Made by a program: the position numbers and the translations under genes
Shown: piece by piece, positions 33,900-42,620 of the stretch
Position numbering within the stretch: position 1 is the stretch's first letter
Layout of the letters: each line of letters starts with the position of its first letter
NCBI RefSeq assembly: GCF_017745675.1
Contig: NZ_JAFLJM010000027.1
Coordinates: 1 to 52,578, forward strand
DNA: 52,578 nt
Source of the DNA: Alkalihalobacillus sp. BA299
GTDB lineage: Bacteria > Bacillota > Bacilli > Bacillales > Bacillaceae_F
Direction of reading: 5' to 3'
The notes under the pieces: generated by a model
Seen by the model: the letters and a program-made list of their open reading frames with translations, nothing else
Databases searched by the model: none
Told to the model about the DNA's origin: nothing

Positions 33900-34247
33900 T
33901 TAATCGTCAAAATGTACATCTTCTATTTTGATATCAACCCGATCAACTGTAAATCCTGTGCAATGCTCGATTTCACTTTTGATAATCTTTTGTAACATCC
34001 TCGTTATATACCGTATATCTATACCGTACAACACAGAGACACTGACTTCTAATTCGATTGAGCTCTGATCGGCAATTACCGTTATGCCGTATTTTTCATT
34101 TCGATATAATGAGCTTCTGACTCGTTTTATCCATTCATTATATGGTTTAATATAAGGACTATGTTTTTGTAAAGTAATATATATAAGATCGATGATAACT
34201 TTTTCTTTAATATGAAGTTGACCACCCTCAAGCGATTGGATTGCCAT
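33900..34247 (-). CDS. Asp23/Gls24-like protein
   Basis: A 115-aa protein whose C-terminal two-thirds (ITVIADQSSIELEVSVSVLYGIDI to VDRVDIKIEDVHF) matches the Asp23/Gls24 (DUF322) pattern of alternating strands ending in VxVxIxDVxF. The N terminus is shorter than in YloU or AmaP. Such proteins act in envelope stress or membrane association. ATG with AAGGAG nine bases upstream. Divergent from the YtvI-like gene. Confidence 0.75.
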   Translation of the reverse strand: MAIQSLEGGQLHIKEKVIIDLIYITLQKHSPYIKPYNEWIKRVRSSLYRNEKYGITVIADQSSIELEVSVSVLYGIDIRYITRMLQKIIKSEIEHCTGFTVDRVDIKIEDVHFDD

Positions 34248-34372
34248 AAGATCATTCTCCTTTACGAATGATTTAATAATATTTTAAGAAAGCCTTTCCA
34301 AAGCCTGTTCAACCTTTTCCGTTCATACTATAATACATAGTAGATGCCTTTACTTTAGAAAGGGGTTTGAAA

Positions 34373-35431
34373 TTGTCCGCCATTTTTACGAAACGCAATA
34401 TTATCATAGCATTAACGATCATACTATTAGTCATTGCAGGTTATTTCATTTTACCTGTTTCTCTACCTTTAATCTTAGCTTTATTTACAGCACTAATTCT
34501 TGTTCCTGCTGTAAAGGCACTTTCTGAGAAAATAAAAATGAAAAGAAACTTAGCCGTTATGATTGTCTTTACCTTATTTGTATGCTTTATTGGGCTAAGT
34601 GGTTACTTTATTGTGACAAAAGCAATAACTCAAGGCGTACAGCTGGCTGAAAATTTACCCACTTATATAAATGATATTAACCGGGCTTGGTTAACATTTC
34701 AAAGAGACCTTGAAGACCAATATGAAGACTTGCCACCAGAGTTAGTTTTCGAAATTAATCGGCAAGTCACACAAACATTAAATAATTTAAGAATGGAATT
34801 AAGTAACAGAGATCTAATCAGTGATTTAACATCATTAATTACAACGATACCAGCTTTTTTAGTTAATCTTCTTGTCTATTTAATTGCTTTATTTCTTTTT
34901 TTATTAGAGCTTCCTAGACTAAAACAAAAGTTATATTCTTATTTCTCAGAAAAAACAGCAGATAAAGTTAACTTTATGGTGTCACGTTTATCATATGTAA
35001 TTGCTGGTTTTTTTAAGGCACAATTCTTAGTTAGTATTATTATTTTTATTGTATCGTTAATAGGTCTTCTCATTATAGTTCCTGAACTAGCACTGTTAAT
35101 GGCTTTCATCTTATGGATTATTGATTTTATTCCTATAATTGGTTCAATTGCCATATTAGGTCCTTGGGCTTTATTCCACCTATTAACTGGCGATATAAAC
35201 TTGGGTTCTCAGCTATTAATTTTAGCGGGTGTACTCCTCATCATACGAAGAGTTGTCGAACCTAAAGTAATGGGACAACATATTGGCCTTTCTCCATTAG
35301 CAACATTGATTGCTATGTACATTGGCTTAATGTTATTTGGGGTAATAGGATTTATTATCGGACCATTAATTATGATTGCTTTTACTTCGGCTAAAGAAGC
35401 TGGAATTATTAAATTTAATATTAAAATTTAA
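34373..35431 (+). CDS. YtvI-like AI-2E-family membrane transporter
   Basis: A 352-aa polytopic membrane protein of the AI-2E/PerM transporter family, with the gene context and length of the sporulation protein YtvI. Four N-terminal helices (residues about 10-85), a hydrophilic alpha-helical domain (about 95-160, LENLPTYINDINRAWLTFQRDL), then four helices with the family segments FKAQFLVSIIIF, IDFIPIIGSIAILGPWAL and VEPKVMGQHIGLSPL (about 295-310). Start TTG at 34373-34375 with GGGG seven bases upstream; a TTG two codons earlier is too near the site. Its 3' end adjoins a palindromic repeat. Whether this is YtvI itself is uncertain. Confidence 0.8.
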   Translation: MSAIFTKRNIIIALTIILLVIAGYFILPVSLPLILALFTALILVPAVKALSEKIKMKRNLAVMIVFTLFVCFIGLSGYFIVTKAITQGVQLAENLPTYINDINRAWLTFQRDLEDQYEDLPPELVFEINRQVTQTLNNLRMELSNRDLISDLTSLITTIPAFLVNLLVYLIALFLFLLELPRLKQKLYSYFSEKTADKVNFMVSRLSYVIAGFFKAQFLVSIIIFIVSLIGLLIIVPELALLMAFILWIIDFIPIIGSIAILGPWALFHLLTGDINLGSQLLILAGVLLIIRRVVEPKVMGQHIGLSPLATLIAMYIGLMLFGVIGFIIGPLIMIAFTSAKEAGIIKFNIKI

Positions 35432-35441
35432 TATAAAAAAA

Positions 35442-35569
35442 GGCTGTTTTCGTAAACTTTGTTGCTTTTGGACCGTTTTTTCAAAACCTTCACGCTATGC
35501 GTGAAGAGCCAAGCATCCGCTTGGCTTACGGTCCAAAAGCTAAAAGCAACAATCTTTGAGAAAAGAGCC
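35442..35569 (+). repeat. Modular palindromic repeat, copy 3 (128 bp, one module absent)
   Basis: Same termini and the same CTTCACGC and GCCAAGC hairpin modules as the copy at 27432, but the 56-bp AAAATAAAATAGCC module is missing with clean edges. Ten bases after the YtvI-like stop. Confidence 0.9.
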
Positions 35570-35627
35570 TAAAAAAAACATCATTTCTAAGTTACACATT
35601 TTCCGATCTAATAGAACTTCATATCAT

Positions 35628-35661
35628 AAAAAAACTCCCGCCAAATGGCAGGAGTTTTTTT
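35628..35661 (-). terminator. Terminator of ctaM
   Basis: AAAAACTCCcGCC pairs with GGCaGGAGTTTTT around an AAAT loop, T-run on the minus strand, overlapping the ctaM stop codon. Confidence 0.88.
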
Positions 35662-36220
35662 AATAATACGGTGAAATTAATATATAAACAAGGACACCCG
35701 TTAAACTAACATATAACCATAGCGGCATTGTCCACCTTGCAATTTTACGATGTCTATCGTTTTCCATATTCCACGCTCTCGCCACTGTTGTTAATGCTAA
35801 CGGAACAATTACTGCTGCTAATACGATATGCGTAATTAAAATAAAATAGTAAAAATACTTTAGAAAACCTTCTCCACCGTAAGTTGTTGATGTTGAAAGA
35901 AGATGATGGCTAACGTAGGTGACAAGGAATAATGTCGTTGTCGTAAATGCTAAATAAATAAAACGTTTATGCCATGTAATATTTTTCTTTATTATTGCAA
36001 TTAAGGCAAATAAAAGAAATATGAATGTAAAACTATTAAAAATAGCGTTCATCAATGGTAAAATTTTCACATCAAATAAATCAAAATTTTCTATTCCAGG
36101 TAGTCCTGATAATACAACAACTAACCCATTAATTACAATCGTTATTGCAATGATCCACGGCTTATAATTTCTTTTTTTAAATGACGATCCACTGATCGTA
36201 TTTTGACCGTAATCCTTCAT
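35660..36220 (-). CDS. ctaM: DUF420 membrane protein, CtaM-type oxidase assembly factor
   Basis: A 186-aa protein with five predicted membrane helices and the DUF420 pattern, including NAIFNSFTFIFL, HKRFIYLAFTTTTLFLVTYVSHH, ITHIVLAAVIVPLAL and HRKIARWTMPLWLYVSLTGVLVYI. The conserved histidines could bind copper or heme. In Staphylococcus aureus the homologue CtaM is needed for the aa3-type oxidase; here it follows the cta genes, though a ctaF terminator lies between. Start ATG at 36218-36220 with GGGAG seven bases upstream; earlier codons are unlikely. Confidence 0.85.
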   Translation of the reverse strand: MKDYGQNTISGSSFKKRNYKPWIIAITIVINGLVVVLSGLPGIENFDLFDVKILPLMNAIFNSFTFIFLLFALIAIIKKNITWHKRFIYLAFTTTTLFLVTYVSHHLLSTSTTYGGEGFLKYFYYFILITHIVLAAVIVPLALTTVARAWNMENDRHRKIARWTMPLWLYVSLTGVLVYILISPYY

Positions 36221-36404
36221 TGTATCACTCCCACACCATATAATACTGAGCCACTTCTTATTATACACAAAATTAGACAAAATAACGTTTTTTTTGCAAT
36301 CTCTTATTTTACAAATCAATGAACAATGGAAGCTAAATTCACATCAAAGCTTACCATATCTATTGAAGAAGTCTCTCAACTTGAATAAGGAACTATACCT
36401 AAAG

Positions 36405-36447
36405 AAAAAAACCGGTTGTAAAATGAAATTACAACCGGCTTTTTTTC
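36405..36447 (-). terminator. Terminator of the ctaCDEF operon
   Basis: A strong stem ACCGGTTGTAA with its complement around a short loop, T-run on the minus strand, placed directly after ctaF. It indicates that ctaM is transcribed separately or by readthrough. Confidence 0.9.
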
Positions 36448-36450
36448 TAA

Positions 36451-36795
36451 TTAATATTTTACTACTCCAACTAATAGCATTAACGCTGCAATCATTGGTA
36501 TTGCAATAACCATTCCCGATGCCATAAATGCATTTGCCCATCCATGATCCTTATCCTTCAAATGCATGAAATATAACAACTGAAGGAAGAGCTGAACAAG
36601 AGCAAGAATTAAGATAAACGGAATGGCAAATGTAGCTGGGATAAGATCTGCTGCTACTGCTACAAAAGCCAATAAAGTTAAGAAAATCATTAGCGCAAAG
36701 GCGATAATTTGTCTTTTCTGTTCCTCGTTCGTCTTTCTTAACTCCTCTTCTGACATTGCACTTTTAGAAAAAGGGGTACTTAAGTTGTCTGCCAT
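36451..36795 (-). CDS. ctaF: Cytochrome c oxidase subunit 4B (CtaF)
   Basis: The small subunit IV of the caa3 oxidase: 114 aa, a hydrophilic N terminus and three membrane helices (about residues 29-49, 54-77 and 89-112), with QLLYFMHLKDKDHGWANAF between the last two. It matches the bacterial subunit IV pattern (COX4_pro). ATG start with AGGAGG upstream; it follows ctaE by 4 bp. Confidence 0.93.
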   Translation of the reverse strand: MADNLSTPFSKSAMSEEELRKTNEEQKRQIIAFALMIFLTLLAFVAVAADLIPATFAIPFILILALVQLFLQLLYFMHLKDKDHGWANAFMASGMVIAIPMIAALMLLVGVVKY

Positions 36796-36799
36796 AAAC

Positions 36800-37420
36800 T
36801 TAACCTCCTATTCCCATTAAATATACTACTGTAAAGATGAACACCCAAACTACGTCAATAAAGTGCCAATAAAGGCTGGCTACGTAGAATTTTGGAGCGT
36901 TTGTTAACGTTATACCAGATCTACTGTAGCGAATTAATAAACATGTAATCCAAGATAGTCCAAAAACCACGTGCGCCCCGTGCAAACCAACTAATGTGTA
37001 GAATGAAGACGCAAACGCACTTGTTGTATAGCCTAACCCATAATGATGCGAATACTCATAGAACTCGAAGATCTCAAAGCCTAAGAAACCAAGTCCTAAT
37101 AAAACTGTTACCCACATCCAAGCTATCATTGTCTTGAATTTATTTTTTTTCATGGCATACATTGCTAGTACACTTGTCAAACTACTTGTTAAAAGTAGCA
37201 TCGTCATAATAAATACTAACGGTAATTGGAAGATTTCCGATGCAGATGGACCATCTGCCACACCGTTACGTAAGCTTAAGAACGTACCAAAAAATGTAGC
37301 AAATAGTACAGTTTCTCCACCTAGAAAAAACCAAAAGCCTAAAAACTTATTTTTACCTTCGAGTGTTGCCCTCTCTGGATGAGGAGGAAGCCCTTTAGAA
37401 GTATCTACAGCGTGTCCCAT
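36800..37420 (-). CDS. ctaE: Cytochrome c oxidase subunit III (CtaE)
   Basis: A 206-aa membrane subunit of the heme-copper oxidase with five predicted helices. Family segments: KFLGFWFFLGGETVLFATFFGTF, ASSFYTLVGLHGAHVVFGL and ASLYWHFIDVVWVFIFTVVYLMG. It binds no redox centre but stabilises subunit I. ATG with AGGAGG upstream; 3 bp after the ctaD stop, so part of the same transcript. Confidence 0.95.
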   Translation of the reverse strand: MGHAVDTSKGLPPHPERATLEGKNKFLGFWFFLGGETVLFATFFGTFLSLRNGVADGPSASEIFQLPLVFIMTMLLLTSSLTSVLAMYAMKKNKFKTMIAWMWVTVLLGLGFLGFEIFEFYEYSHHYGLGYTTSAFASSFYTLVGLHGAHVVFGLSWITCLLIRYSRSGITLTNAPKFYVASLYWHFIDVVWVFIFTVVYLMGIGG

Positions 37421-37423
37421 CGA

Positions 37424-39292
37424 TTAGCTTACCTCCTTTTCTTTGATTTCTTCCACTGGAATGTAGTAGCCATGGTCTTCTTTTACCGAACGAGCAATCA
37501 TTGAACCTAGCGTAATGACAGCTCCTAGTCCGATTACTACAAAAGGAGAAACAATTGTGCTTTCCATATTCATCATAACAAAGCCGAAGCCTAAAAAGAA
37601 TAATCCAATTGACATAATAAATGGAATGATTGATCCATTTGGCATATGAATTGGCGCAACTGGCTCAGCTGGCTTCATTTTACCATCTCCGTGAATTTTT
37701 TCATAGAATAACGGATCTAATGAACGAACTTGTGGTGTTTGTGCAAAGTTATACTCAGGTACTGGTGAAGCTGTAGCCCACTCCAGTGTACGAGCATCCC
37801 AAGGATCAGCACCAACACGTTCTCCCTTTACTGCAGAATATACGATATTAATTACAAGTACAATAACTGCAGCAGACATAAAGAATGCTCCAAGTGTACT
37901 TATGAAGTTAAATGTATCCAGTCCTTGGTTTCCTAAGTATGTGTATACACGACGAGGCATACCCATTAAACCTAAGAAGTGCTGGATAAAGAACGTTAAA
38001 TGGAACCCAATGTAGAAAAGAATGAACATAAGAATACCAAGTTTTTCATTAAGTTTATGTCCAAACATTTTTGGATACCAATAAAATAAACCAGCAAATA
38101 ATGCAAGGATAATACCACCAACAATAATGTAGTGGAAGTGAGCAACTACGAAATACGTATCTTGATATAAATAGTCAACAGGTGCCATTGATAACATAAC
38201 TCCTGTTACCCCACCAAGTACGAACGTAGGTACGAAAGAAGATGCAAATAACATAGCAGTGTTAAACGTAATTTTACCGCCCCACATCGTAAATAACCAG
38301 TTAAATATTTTAATACCAGTTGGAACAGCAATTGTCATCGTTGTAATTGCAAAGATAGAGTTTGCAATTGGCCCCATACCTACAGTGAATAAATGGTGAG
38401 CCCAAACCATGAAGCCTAAAAATGCAATTATAATTGTTGCAAAAACCATTGCTGTATAACCAAATAAACGCTTTCTTGAGAAAGCTGGTAGTACTTCTGA
38501 AATAATACCGAAGGCTGGAAGTACTAAGATATAAACTTCTGGGTGACCGAAGATCCAGAAAATATGTTGCCACAATACAGCATTACCACCCATTCCTGGA
38601 ATAAAGAACTGAGCTCCAAAAATACGATCTAACATTAGCAAAGCAAGACCCGCTGCTAATGGAGTAAAAGCGAATAAAATTAACATTGATGTAATAAATG
38701 ATGTCCATACAAATAATGGTAAACGCATCATTGTCATTCCCGGTGCACGCATGTTAACAATTGTTACTAAGAAGTTGATACCTGATAATAACGTACCGAT
38801 ACCAGCAACCTGTAAGCCTAAAACATAGAAGTCAAGACCAAGACCTGCAAAGTCACGACTTGCTAATGGAACGTATGCTGTCCAACCAGCATCTGGTCCT
38901 CCACCGAAAAACCAACTCATGTTCGTTAGTAAAGCACCAAAAAAGAAAATCCAAAATCCTAAAGAGTTAACAAATGGGAAGGCAACGTCACGAGCTCCAA
39001 TTTGTAACGGAATCATATAGTTCATAAAACCAAAGAGTAACGGTGTTGCAACAAAGAAGAGCATAACCGTACCATGCATTGTAAGTAGTTCGTTAAATGT
39101 TTGTCCATTCATAAAAGTATTCTCTGGGTACATCAACTGGATACGCATTAATAATGCCATAAGACCAGCTTGAACGAAGTAAAGCGTACCAGCTACTAAG
39201 TAGAGGATGGCTATTTTTTTATGGTCAACGGTAGTTAACCAATCCCAAATTACACTTTTTGACTTTGTATTAGCCAATGTAGTCGTAGCCAA
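37424..39292 (-). CDS. ctaD: Cytochrome c oxidase subunit I (CtaD)
   Basis: The catalytic subunit of the caa3 oxidase, carrying heme a and the heme a3/CuB centre. It has 622 aa with about 14 helices. The redox ligands are visible: LTMHGTVMLFF (heme a His), WIFGHPEVYILVLPAFG (CuB His and cross-linked Tyr), MVWAHHLFTVG (two CuB His) and FVVAHFHYIIVGG (heme a3 and heme a His). Proton channel residues of the A-type (D and K) appear present. ATG with AGGAGG upstream. First of the tight ctaDEF set after ctaC. Confidence 0.97.
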   Translation of the reverse strand: MATTTLANTKSKSVIWDWLTTVDHKKIAILYLVAGTLYFVQAGLMALLMRIQLMYPENTFMNGQTFNELLTMHGTVMLFFVATPLLFGFMNYMIPLQIGARDVAFPFVNSLGFWIFFFGALLTNMSWFFGGGPDAGWTAYVPLASRDFAGLGLDFYVLGLQVAGIGTLLSGINFLVTIVNMRAPGMTMMRLPLFVWTSFITSMLILFAFTPLAAGLALLMLDRIFGAQFFIPGMGGNAVLWQHIFWIFGHPEVYILVLPAFGIISEVLPAFSRKRLFGYTAMVFATIIIAFLGFMVWAHHLFTVGMGPIANSIFAITTMTIAVPTGIKIFNWLFTMWGGKITFNTAMLFASSFVPTFVLGGVTGVMLSMAPVDYLYQDTYFVVAHFHYIIVGGIILALFAGLFYWYPKMFGHKLNEKLGILMFILFYIGFHLTFFIQHFLGLMGMPRRVYTYLGNQGLDTFNFISTLGAFFMSAAVIVLVINIVYSAVKGERVGADPWDARTLEWATASPVPEYNFAQTPQVRSLDPLFYEKIHGDGKMKPAEPVAPIHMPNGSIIPFIMSIGLFFLGFGFVMMNMESTIVSPFVVIGLGAVITLGSMIARSVKEDHGYYIPVEEIKEKEVS

Positions 39293-39330
39293 TGGGGCTT
39301 ACCTCCTTTAATCAAAATTTAATTTAATTA

Positions 39331-40347
39331 TTATTCTTGTACGTTTAAAGACCGTAAAAATGCAATTAATGCTGTCATGTCCTCATCACTAATTTGTGGG
39401 AAGGAAGGCATATTATTACCTTGTTTCAGCGATTCTGGATCACGGATCCATGCTTCTAAATTTTCATCAGTATTCTCAAGGTAACCAGCAACTACAGTAC
39501 GCTCTCCAAAGTTAGTAAGAGCTGGACCTGCCGCTGTTCCCATTCCACCAATCGCATGACAGCCAATACATCCGTTATTTTCAAACACTGCATACCCTTC
39601 ATGTGCTACAACTTCAGAATTATCTTCAGCTTTTGCTTGCATACCTTCAACCCAAGCATCATATTCAGGGCGATCTAATGCAACTACTTTAAAGTCCATA
39701 AGAGCATGCTCAGGACCACAAAGCTCTGTACATTTCCCTTTGTAAATTCCTGGTTCCTCTGCAACCATCCAAAGATGATTCGTAACACCAGGAACGTTAT
39801 CTACCTTACCTGCAAGAGCTGGCACCCAAAATGCATGGATTACGTCATTTGAATGCAATTCAAAGGTAACTTTTTCACCAACAGGTATGTAAACATCTTG
39901 TCCGGCTGTAAACCCTTCATCTTCATAATCAAATTGCCACCAGAATTGATGACCTGTAACTTTAATATGAACAGAATTTTCACCTTCAGGTTCTGTATCA
40001 GCCATCATAAATGTACCTGTAATTGTCGGCACAGCTAAGACCGCTAATAAAAGGATCGGAATCGCTGTCCAAATAATCTCTAATGTCGTACTCCCATGTA
40101 CTTGTTTAGGGTACGCATCGTCGCCAGGTTTTCTTCTAAATTTAATTAGAATAATAAAGAATATTGCAAATACAAATGCAGCTACAAAAATCATGACAAA
40201 TAATGACAACATCATATTGTCATAAATCCACTGAGCCTGAGGTCCCTTCGGATCAAGCGCAGTAAGGTTTGCTTCACCACATCCTGTCATAATAAATACA
40301 AGAAATGAAAGAGGAAGCAAACGCCAAGCATTTTTCCAATTTCTCAT
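39331..40347 (-). CDS. ctaC: Cytochrome c oxidase subunit II with cytochrome c domain (CtaC)
   Basis: A caa3-type subunit II of about 338 aa. An N-terminal signal ends in a lipobox-like MTGC (cysteine near residue 23), two helices follow, then the CuA cupredoxin domain with KCTELCGPEHALMDFK (CxxxCxxxHxxM), and a C-terminal cytochrome c domain with the heme site CIGCH (about residues 260-264) and a distal methionine near MPSFP. Start: ATG at 40345-40347 (MRNWKNAWRLL) is the best fit although its GAGG lies 12 bases away; a GTG six codons upstream is the alternative. The fused cytochrome c suits a membrane with little soluble cytochrome c. Confidence 0.94.
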   Translation of the reverse strand: MRNWKNAWRLLPLSFLVFIMTGCGEANLTALDPKGPQAQWIYDNMMLSLFVMIFVAAFVFAIFFIILIKFRRKPGDDAYPKQVHGSTTLEIIWTAIPILLLAVLAVPTITGTFMMADTEPEGENSVHIKVTGHQFWWQFDYEDEGFTAGQDVYIPVGEKVTFELHSNDVIHAFWVPALAGKVDNVPGVTNHLWMVAEEPGIYKGKCTELCGPEHALMDFKVVALDRPEYDAWVEGMQAKAEDNSEVVAHEGYAVFENNGCIGCHAIGGMGTAAGPALTNFGERTVVAGYLENTDENLEAWIRDPESLKQGNNMPSFPQISDEDMTALIAFLRSLNVQE

Positions 40348-40433
40348 CTGACAATCAATCCTCACTTTCGCTTTGTAGTGAATACTACGATTTATTTTAT
40401 TTTACAGTCACTATTCCCCTCATAGTTTTCTCT

Positions 40434-41369
40434 CTATATGTGGACAATGACCATAAGAACAAACAAGATAGTAAGATAATTCAGTGAATAAACGAACATG
40501 AATCGTGCCCATTTAATATCATTCTTCATCTTAAAACCTGCTATTCCTAAAATTAACCAACCGATACCTAGTGCTGATGCTACAATGGTATATACGAGAC
40601 CAAATGGGGCTAACATTAATGAAACTGGAAGTAATACAGCTATATAGAGAACCATTTGTCGTTTTGTCACCGCAAAACCTGCAACAACAGGTAACATAGG
40701 GATACCTGCAGCTCGATATTCTTCACATCTCTTCATAGCTAAAGCTAGGAAGTGTGGTGGTTGCCAAAAGAACATGATAAAGAATAACAGCCAAGCATAT
40801 GTGTGAAGACTTGGGTCAAGTGCTGCCCATCCAATTAATGGGGGAACTGCTCCTGAAATACTTCCAACTACTGTATTTAAGGAGTGGGTACGCTTTGACC
40901 ACATCGTATATAAAACAACATAAACAAACAAACCAATCAATCCAATGACAGCTGTGACTGAATTGGTAAATGCTAATAACATAATACCAAAAGCTGACTG
41001 GATAAGACCCACCCATAAAATATGGTTTGCTTGGAACCTTCCATTAACAGATGGTCTCTCTTTTGTTCGGTCCATAATAGGATCAATGTCTCTATCAATA
41101 AAATTATTAAGAGTACATCCACCAGCCATTACTAAGGCTGCACCTATAATTGCAAATACAACGATATGGAGGTTATCTGCCAAGCTTACACCCGAATACT
41201 TTGCTGCTAGAAATAGACCAGCAAATGTAGTGATAAGATTTGATGTAACAATGCCTACCTTCCCAAGTGTAAGGTAATCTTTCCATGACTTTTGATAATC
41301 AGTCACTATAACACTTGTTTCATCATTCATCACATCAGTAGCTTCTATCACTGTGTTGGTCTTATTCAT
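40434..41369 (-). CDS. ctaB: Protoheme IX farnesyltransferase (heme O synthase)
   Basis: CtaB is a UbiA-type prenyltransferase that adds a farnesyl group to heme B, giving heme O, the precursor of heme A. It has about 9 membrane helices. The aspartate-rich motif NNFIDRDIDPIMDRTKERP (about residues 84-102) and a second loop near RCEEYRAAGIPMLPV are visible. The chosen start is ATG at 41367-41369 (MNKTNTV) with GGGGGTG eight bases upstream, shortening the frame by 12 codons. Its transcript runs into ctaC; the promoter is at 41447-41475. Confidence 0.94.
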   Translation of the reverse strand: MNKTNTVIEATDVMNDETSVIVTDYQKSWKDYLTLGKVGIVTSNLITTFAGLFLAAKYSGVSLADNLHIVVFAIIGAALVMAGGCTLNNFIDRDIDPIMDRTKERPSVNGRFQANHILWVGLIQSAFGIMLLAFTNSVTAVIGLIGLFVYVVLYTMWSKRTHSLNTVVGSISGAVPPLIGWAALDPSLHTYAWLLFFIMFFWQPPHFLALAMKRCEEYRAAGIPMLPVVAGFAVTKRQMVLYIAVLLPVSLMLAPFGLVYTIVASALGIGWLILGIAGFKMKNDIKWARFMFVYSLNYLTILFVLMVIVHI

Positions 41370-41446
41370 CTCCCTTTCACCCCCTTTACGAGAACGGCTC
41401 GACAATAAAGAGACTAAAGATATTTCATCTATCGAGTCATAACAAC

Positions 41447-41475
41447 ATTATATCTTAAAATCTACTTTGTTTCAT
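41447..41475 (-). promoter_or_regulatory. Candidate sigma-A promoter of ctaB
   Basis: On the minus strand the -10 is TATAAT (41447-41452) and the -35 is ATGAAA (41470-41475), 17 bases apart. It lies about 78 bases before the ctaB start, divergent from ctaA. Confidence 0.6.
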
Positions 41476-41541
41476 CAAAATCCAAAGTTTCACACTATCT
41501 TCACATTTTTATGAGTACATAAAAAGTTCATCCTTCAAAAA

Positions 41542-41570
41542 TTGACTATGCCGTTCTTTTTTTTTAAGAT
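41542..41570 (+). promoter_or_regulatory. Candidate sigma-A promoter of ctaA
   Basis: TTGACT (41542-41547) and TAAGAT (41565-41570) are 17 bases apart, 60 bases before the ctaA start codon. In B. subtilis the same divergent region is controlled by ResD; no ResD site was identified here. Confidence 0.7.
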
Positions 41571-41629
41571 CAATATTAGCCTCATTTAGTTTAATACATC
41601 TATCTCAAATTGAAAAGAAGGTGAACAAA

Positions 41630-42523
41630 TTGCATAGGTTTTTAAAATTATTTGGTGTGATTACATCAATAGGGATGTTAATTGTTCTGATGCAAGGTGC
41701 ACTAGTTACAAAAACAGGTTCTGGTGAAGGCTGTGGAGCAACATGGCCACTTTGTTTTGGTGAATTCATCCCTACATCACCACAGATAGAAACGATTATT
41801 GAATACAGTCACCGGATCGTCTCTGGATTGATGGGTCTATTTATCATTATTTTTGCAATATGGGCTTGGAAAAAGCTTTCCCATATGAGAGAAACTAAGT
41901 TTTTATCAATTATGGCAGTATTTTTTATTATCTTTCAAGGTTTACTAGGCGCTGGGGCCGTTGTATTTGGTCAATCTAAAGCGATATTAGCTTTACACTT
42001 CGGTATTTCTGCTATCTCATTAGCAACAGTTGTATTATTAACTGTGTTAGCTTTTGAAGATGGAAAAGTTAAAGTACCTGTACCTAATGTGTCAAAAGGC
42101 TTTAGAAATTATGTGTTTTTTGCCATTATCTATTGTTATTTAGTTATTTATACCGGTGCATATGTCAAACACACACAAGCTACTTTGGCTTGTGCAGGCT
42201 TCCCATTATGTAATGGCCAAATTTTTCCTGGTTTTGCCGGTCCTACTGGTTCACATTATTTTCATCGACTCGTAGGTATAGCATTATTCTTTGTTATAGT
42301 TGGCATGTTTATTTGGGCAATACGACATTACCGTCATGAGCCTACAATTATCTGGGGAACTGGACTAGCATTATTATTTGTTTCAGGTCAATTAATTAGT
42401 GGGATTGCAGTTGTATTTACTGCAGCAACATTATTCACAGCAATGCTACATGCTCTAATTATTTCCTTATTGTTCACCACTTTATGCTATTTAACAATGA
42501 TATTAACTAGAATTAAATATTAA
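41630..42523 (+). CDS. ctaA: Heme A synthase
   Basis: CtaA oxidises the C8 methyl of heme O to a formyl group, yielding heme A for the caa3 oxidase. It has about eight helices in two similar halves. The two cysteine pairs are present: GEGCGATWPLCFGE (about residues 31-44) and LACAGFPLCNGQ (about 188-199), with heme-ligand histidines in EYSHRIVSG and YFHRLVGIA. Start TTG at 41630-41632 with AAGGTG six bases upstream; a GTG at 41621 lies within that site. Divergent from ctaB. Confidence 0.94.
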   Translation: MHRFLKLFGVITSIGMLIVLMQGALVTKTGSGEGCGATWPLCFGEFIPTSPQIETIIEYSHRIVSGLMGLFIIIFAIWAWKKLSHMRETKFLSIMAVFFIIFQGLLGAGAVVFGQSKAILALHFGISAISLATVVLLTVLAFEDGKVKVPVPNVSKGFRNYVFFAIIYCYLVIYTGAYVKHTQATLACAGFPLCNGQIFPGFAGPTGSHYFHRLVGIALFFVIVGMFIWAIRHYRHEPTIIWGTGLALLFVSGQLISGIAVVFTAATLFTAMLHALIISLLFTTLCYLTMILTRIKY

Positions 42524-42560
42524 ACAGAAAAGAAAAATGTCACTAGCTAACATCATCGCT

Positions 42561-42606
42561 AAAAAGGAAAGAATGGGGTGACTTCTAGCCCCGTTCTTTC
42601 CTTTTT
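42561..42606. terminator. Terminator between ctaA and the Eis-like gene
   Basis: A long stem AAAAAGGAAAGAATGGGG (42561-42578) with CCCCGTTCTTTCCTTTTT (42589-42606), one mismatch, works for both convergent genes. Confidence 0.9.
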
Positions 42607-42620
42607 CAATGTAATTTTAT

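Noticed and set aside
34320..34345. Sigma-A promoter TATAAT before the YtvI-like gene
   Set aside because: The -10 is perfect but no acceptable -35 was found at 16-18 bases, so it was not listed as a feature.
40945..41277. A 110-codon plus-strand frame inside ctaB
   Set aside because: Antisense to a conserved membrane enzyme; no independent signals.
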